Shown here: positions 33,605-34,641 of the stretch, piece after piece | Numbering within the stretch: position 1 is the stretch's first letter | Layout of the letters: each line of letters begins with the position of its first letter | From: Bacteroidales bacterium | Lineage (GTDB): Bacteria > Bacteroidota > Bacteroidia > Bacteroidales > Paludibacteraceae | Length of the DNA: 34,641 bases | NCBI GenBank assembly: GCA_012519425.1 | Contig: JAAYQF010000036.1 | Span: 1-34,641, forward strand | Direction of reading: 5' to 3' | Notes under the pieces: generated by a model | The model's database searches: none | The model's input: only the letters and a program-made list of their open reading frames with translations | What the model was told of the DNA's origin: nothing | Program-made: the position numbers and the translations under genes

Positions 33605-33640
33605 AACAGCATCATTTTTGACTTGAAAAATGATGCTGTT
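33605..33640. terminator. Bidirectional terminator between convergent genes
   Basis: AACAGCATCATTTTT (33605-33619) and AAAAATGATGCTGTT (33626-33640) make a perfect 15-bp stem with a 6-nt loop. It lies between the regulator and the convergent oxidoreductase. Confidence 0.9.
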
Positions 33641-33668
33641 TTAATTGAAATAGATTAGAAAAAGTGTT

Positions 33669-34641
33669 TTACCTCTCTCTCTCCCAGGCCCAGGCCATGA
33701 CACCGCCTTCCATTAATTTTACATTTTTATAGCCGTGGGCCTGCAGAATCAATGCTGCTTCATAACCTCTCAGAGAAATTTTACACCAAACAATAATTTC
33801 GGTATTTTTATCTGCGGGCAGTTCCATAATGCGTTTACGCAGTTGCCCCAACGGAATCAGCCGTTCGCCTATACCCAATCGCATCTCTTCAAATTCACCG
33901 GGATTACGGACATCAATCAATAGCATGTTCGCTTTTTCTTTCAGTTTGTTTCTCAATTCTTCGCCTGAAATACTTTGGTAAAATCCTCTTAGTTTGTTTT
34001 GCATGATGTGAGCGGTGGCAATGCTGTGATCAATAGCCAAAGAAAAAGGAGGTGCATAGGGCAAATCTGCATTCACCATATCTTCAACCTTCATTTTACC
34101 CTGAATTGCCATTGCCCATATAGCTGTTTGCTTGCTTACATCGCCGGGACCTATGACTTGTGCACCAAGAATTTTGTGCGTGGATTTTTCTACAACAAGC
34201 TTGGTGGTTAATAACTTCCCTTGCATGAACCCGGGTTTGTCCAAACTTACATTAACCACCGTTTCAATATTGGTAAAGCCCATTTCAGTGGCATTTTGTG
34301 CAGACAAACCGGTAGTGCCAACTGCATAGTCGAATACTTTGCAAATACTTGTTTGTATTGTACCTTTGAAGGTGGCTGTATTTCCTAAGATGGCATTTTC
34401 TCCCGCAACACGTCCTTGTAAATTGGCTAAATCTCCAAAAGGAGCATGCACAGGTTTACCTGTAATTAAATTAGGAATTTCGATACAATCACCGACAGCA
34501 TAAATATCCGGATTAGAAGTTTGCATGTATTGATCCACCACAATACCACCCGTTTTTCCGAGCGTTAATCCTGCATCTTGTGCCAATTTGGTGTTGGGCT
34601 TTACACCTGTAGCTAAAACAGCTAATTCACAAGGTATTTCC
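33669..34641 (-). CDS. CoA-disulfide reductase-like flavoprotein with rhodanese domain, 5' end outside window
   Basis: The visible 323 residues are the C-terminal part; the frame runs open to the window edge, so the start and the N-terminal FAD/active-Cys part are missing. It begins in the second dinucleotide domain (LAVLATGVKPNTKLA), then has the FAD-binding NPDIYAVGDCIEI and a pyridine nucleotide-disulfide dimerisation domain (IQTSICKVFDYAVGTTGLS). From about residue 225 of the visible part is a rhodanese domain: LLIDVRNPGEFEEMRLG, IPLGQLRKRI and the Cys loop VWCKISLRGYEAALIL. This domain order is that of CoADR-rhodanese enzymes, which reduce CoA disulfide, persulfide or polysulfide with NAD(P)H. 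The TTG at 34586 is not a real start. Confidence 0.88.
   Translation of the reverse strand, partial: EIPCELAVLATGVKPNTKLAQDAGLTLGKTGGIVVDQYMQTSNPDIYAVGDCIEIPNLITGKPVHAPFGDLANLQGRVAGENAILGNTATFKGTIQTSICKVFDYAVGTTGLSAQNATEMGFTNIETVVNVSLDKPGFMQGKLLTTKLVVEKSTHKILGAQVIGPGDVSKQTAIWAMAIQGKMKVEDMVNADLPYAPPFSLAIDHSIATAHIMQNKLRGFYQSISGEELRNKLKEKANMLLIDVRNPGEFEEMRLGIGERLIPLGQLRKRIMELPADKNTEIIVWCKISLRGYEAALILQAHGYKNVKLMEGGVMAWAWERER

Noticed and set aside
33669-34586. Complete 305-residue protein starting at 34586
   Set aside because: The frame is open to the window edge with conserved flavoprotein sequence upstream, so the TTG at 34586 is internal.

Overview
The window looks like chromosomal DNA of a Bacteroidota bacterium, most likely order Bacteroidales. 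The evidence is a C-terminal type IX secretion signal, a CarboxypepD_reg-like surface protein, -7 promoter boxes of the form TAnnTTTG before many genes, moderate-to-low GC, and Bacteroidales-like versions of NhaA, LepA, SufBCD, ComEC and CoA-disulfide reductase-rhodanese. No transposase, integrase, phage or CRISPR gene is present. Most genes are housekeeping genes in short operons.

Layout. 1-6.9 kb (+): a small phosphoribosyltransferase; a Tat-exported DUF362 protein paired with a membrane polyferredoxin; L-rhamnose mutarotase; a secreted zinc metallopeptidase; an Xaa-Pro aminopeptidase broken by one frameshift; an EamA transporter. 6.95-11.2 kb (-): nhaA, lepA, folB and a DEDDy exonuclease. 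11.3-14.6 kb: a DUF2007 protein, folK, mnmD and tatAC, with a repeat-rich gap at 12.9-13.5 kb. 14.7-18.2 kb: three envelope or secreted proteins. 18.5-22.1 kb: sufBCD. 22.1 kb: tRNA-Arg(ACG). 22.4-26.7 kb (-): acpH, comEC, rpe and a 59-residue protein. 26.8-30.9 kb: fructosamine kinase-like protein, superoxide dismutase, and a nucleotide-sugar dehydrogenase/epimerase pair. 31.1-34.6 kb: a secreted protein of unknown role, an orphan OmpR-type regulator, and a CoA-disulfide reductase-rhodanese cut by the window edge.

The least ordinary material is noncoding. Several interspersed repeat families lie between genes and often touch stop codons: (i) degenerate arrays of 7-8 bp words built on CNCG, at five sites; (ii) a roughly 200-400 bp element found at 13.3 and 25.5 kb with a fragment at 18.4 kb, one copy carrying a 160-nt insertion with imperfect inverted ends; (iii) an inverted pair of three-hairpin elements at 13.02-13.21 kb, where all three stems differ between the copies but stay paired. 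The tRNA-Arg is also unusual: the near-universal G19-C56 tertiary pair reads U19-A56.

How genes work together: the Tat translocase (tatAC) would export the DUF362 protein that acts with the polyferredoxin; sufBCD would supply Fe-S clusters for such proteins; folB and folK are two folate steps; the sugar dehydrogenase and epimerase would make a UDP-hexosaminuronic acid for surface glycans. These links are inferred from families. No single gene cluster here clearly forms a new defence or metabolic system; the strongest novelty candidates are the structured repeats, the tRNA and the DUF362-polyferredoxin pair.
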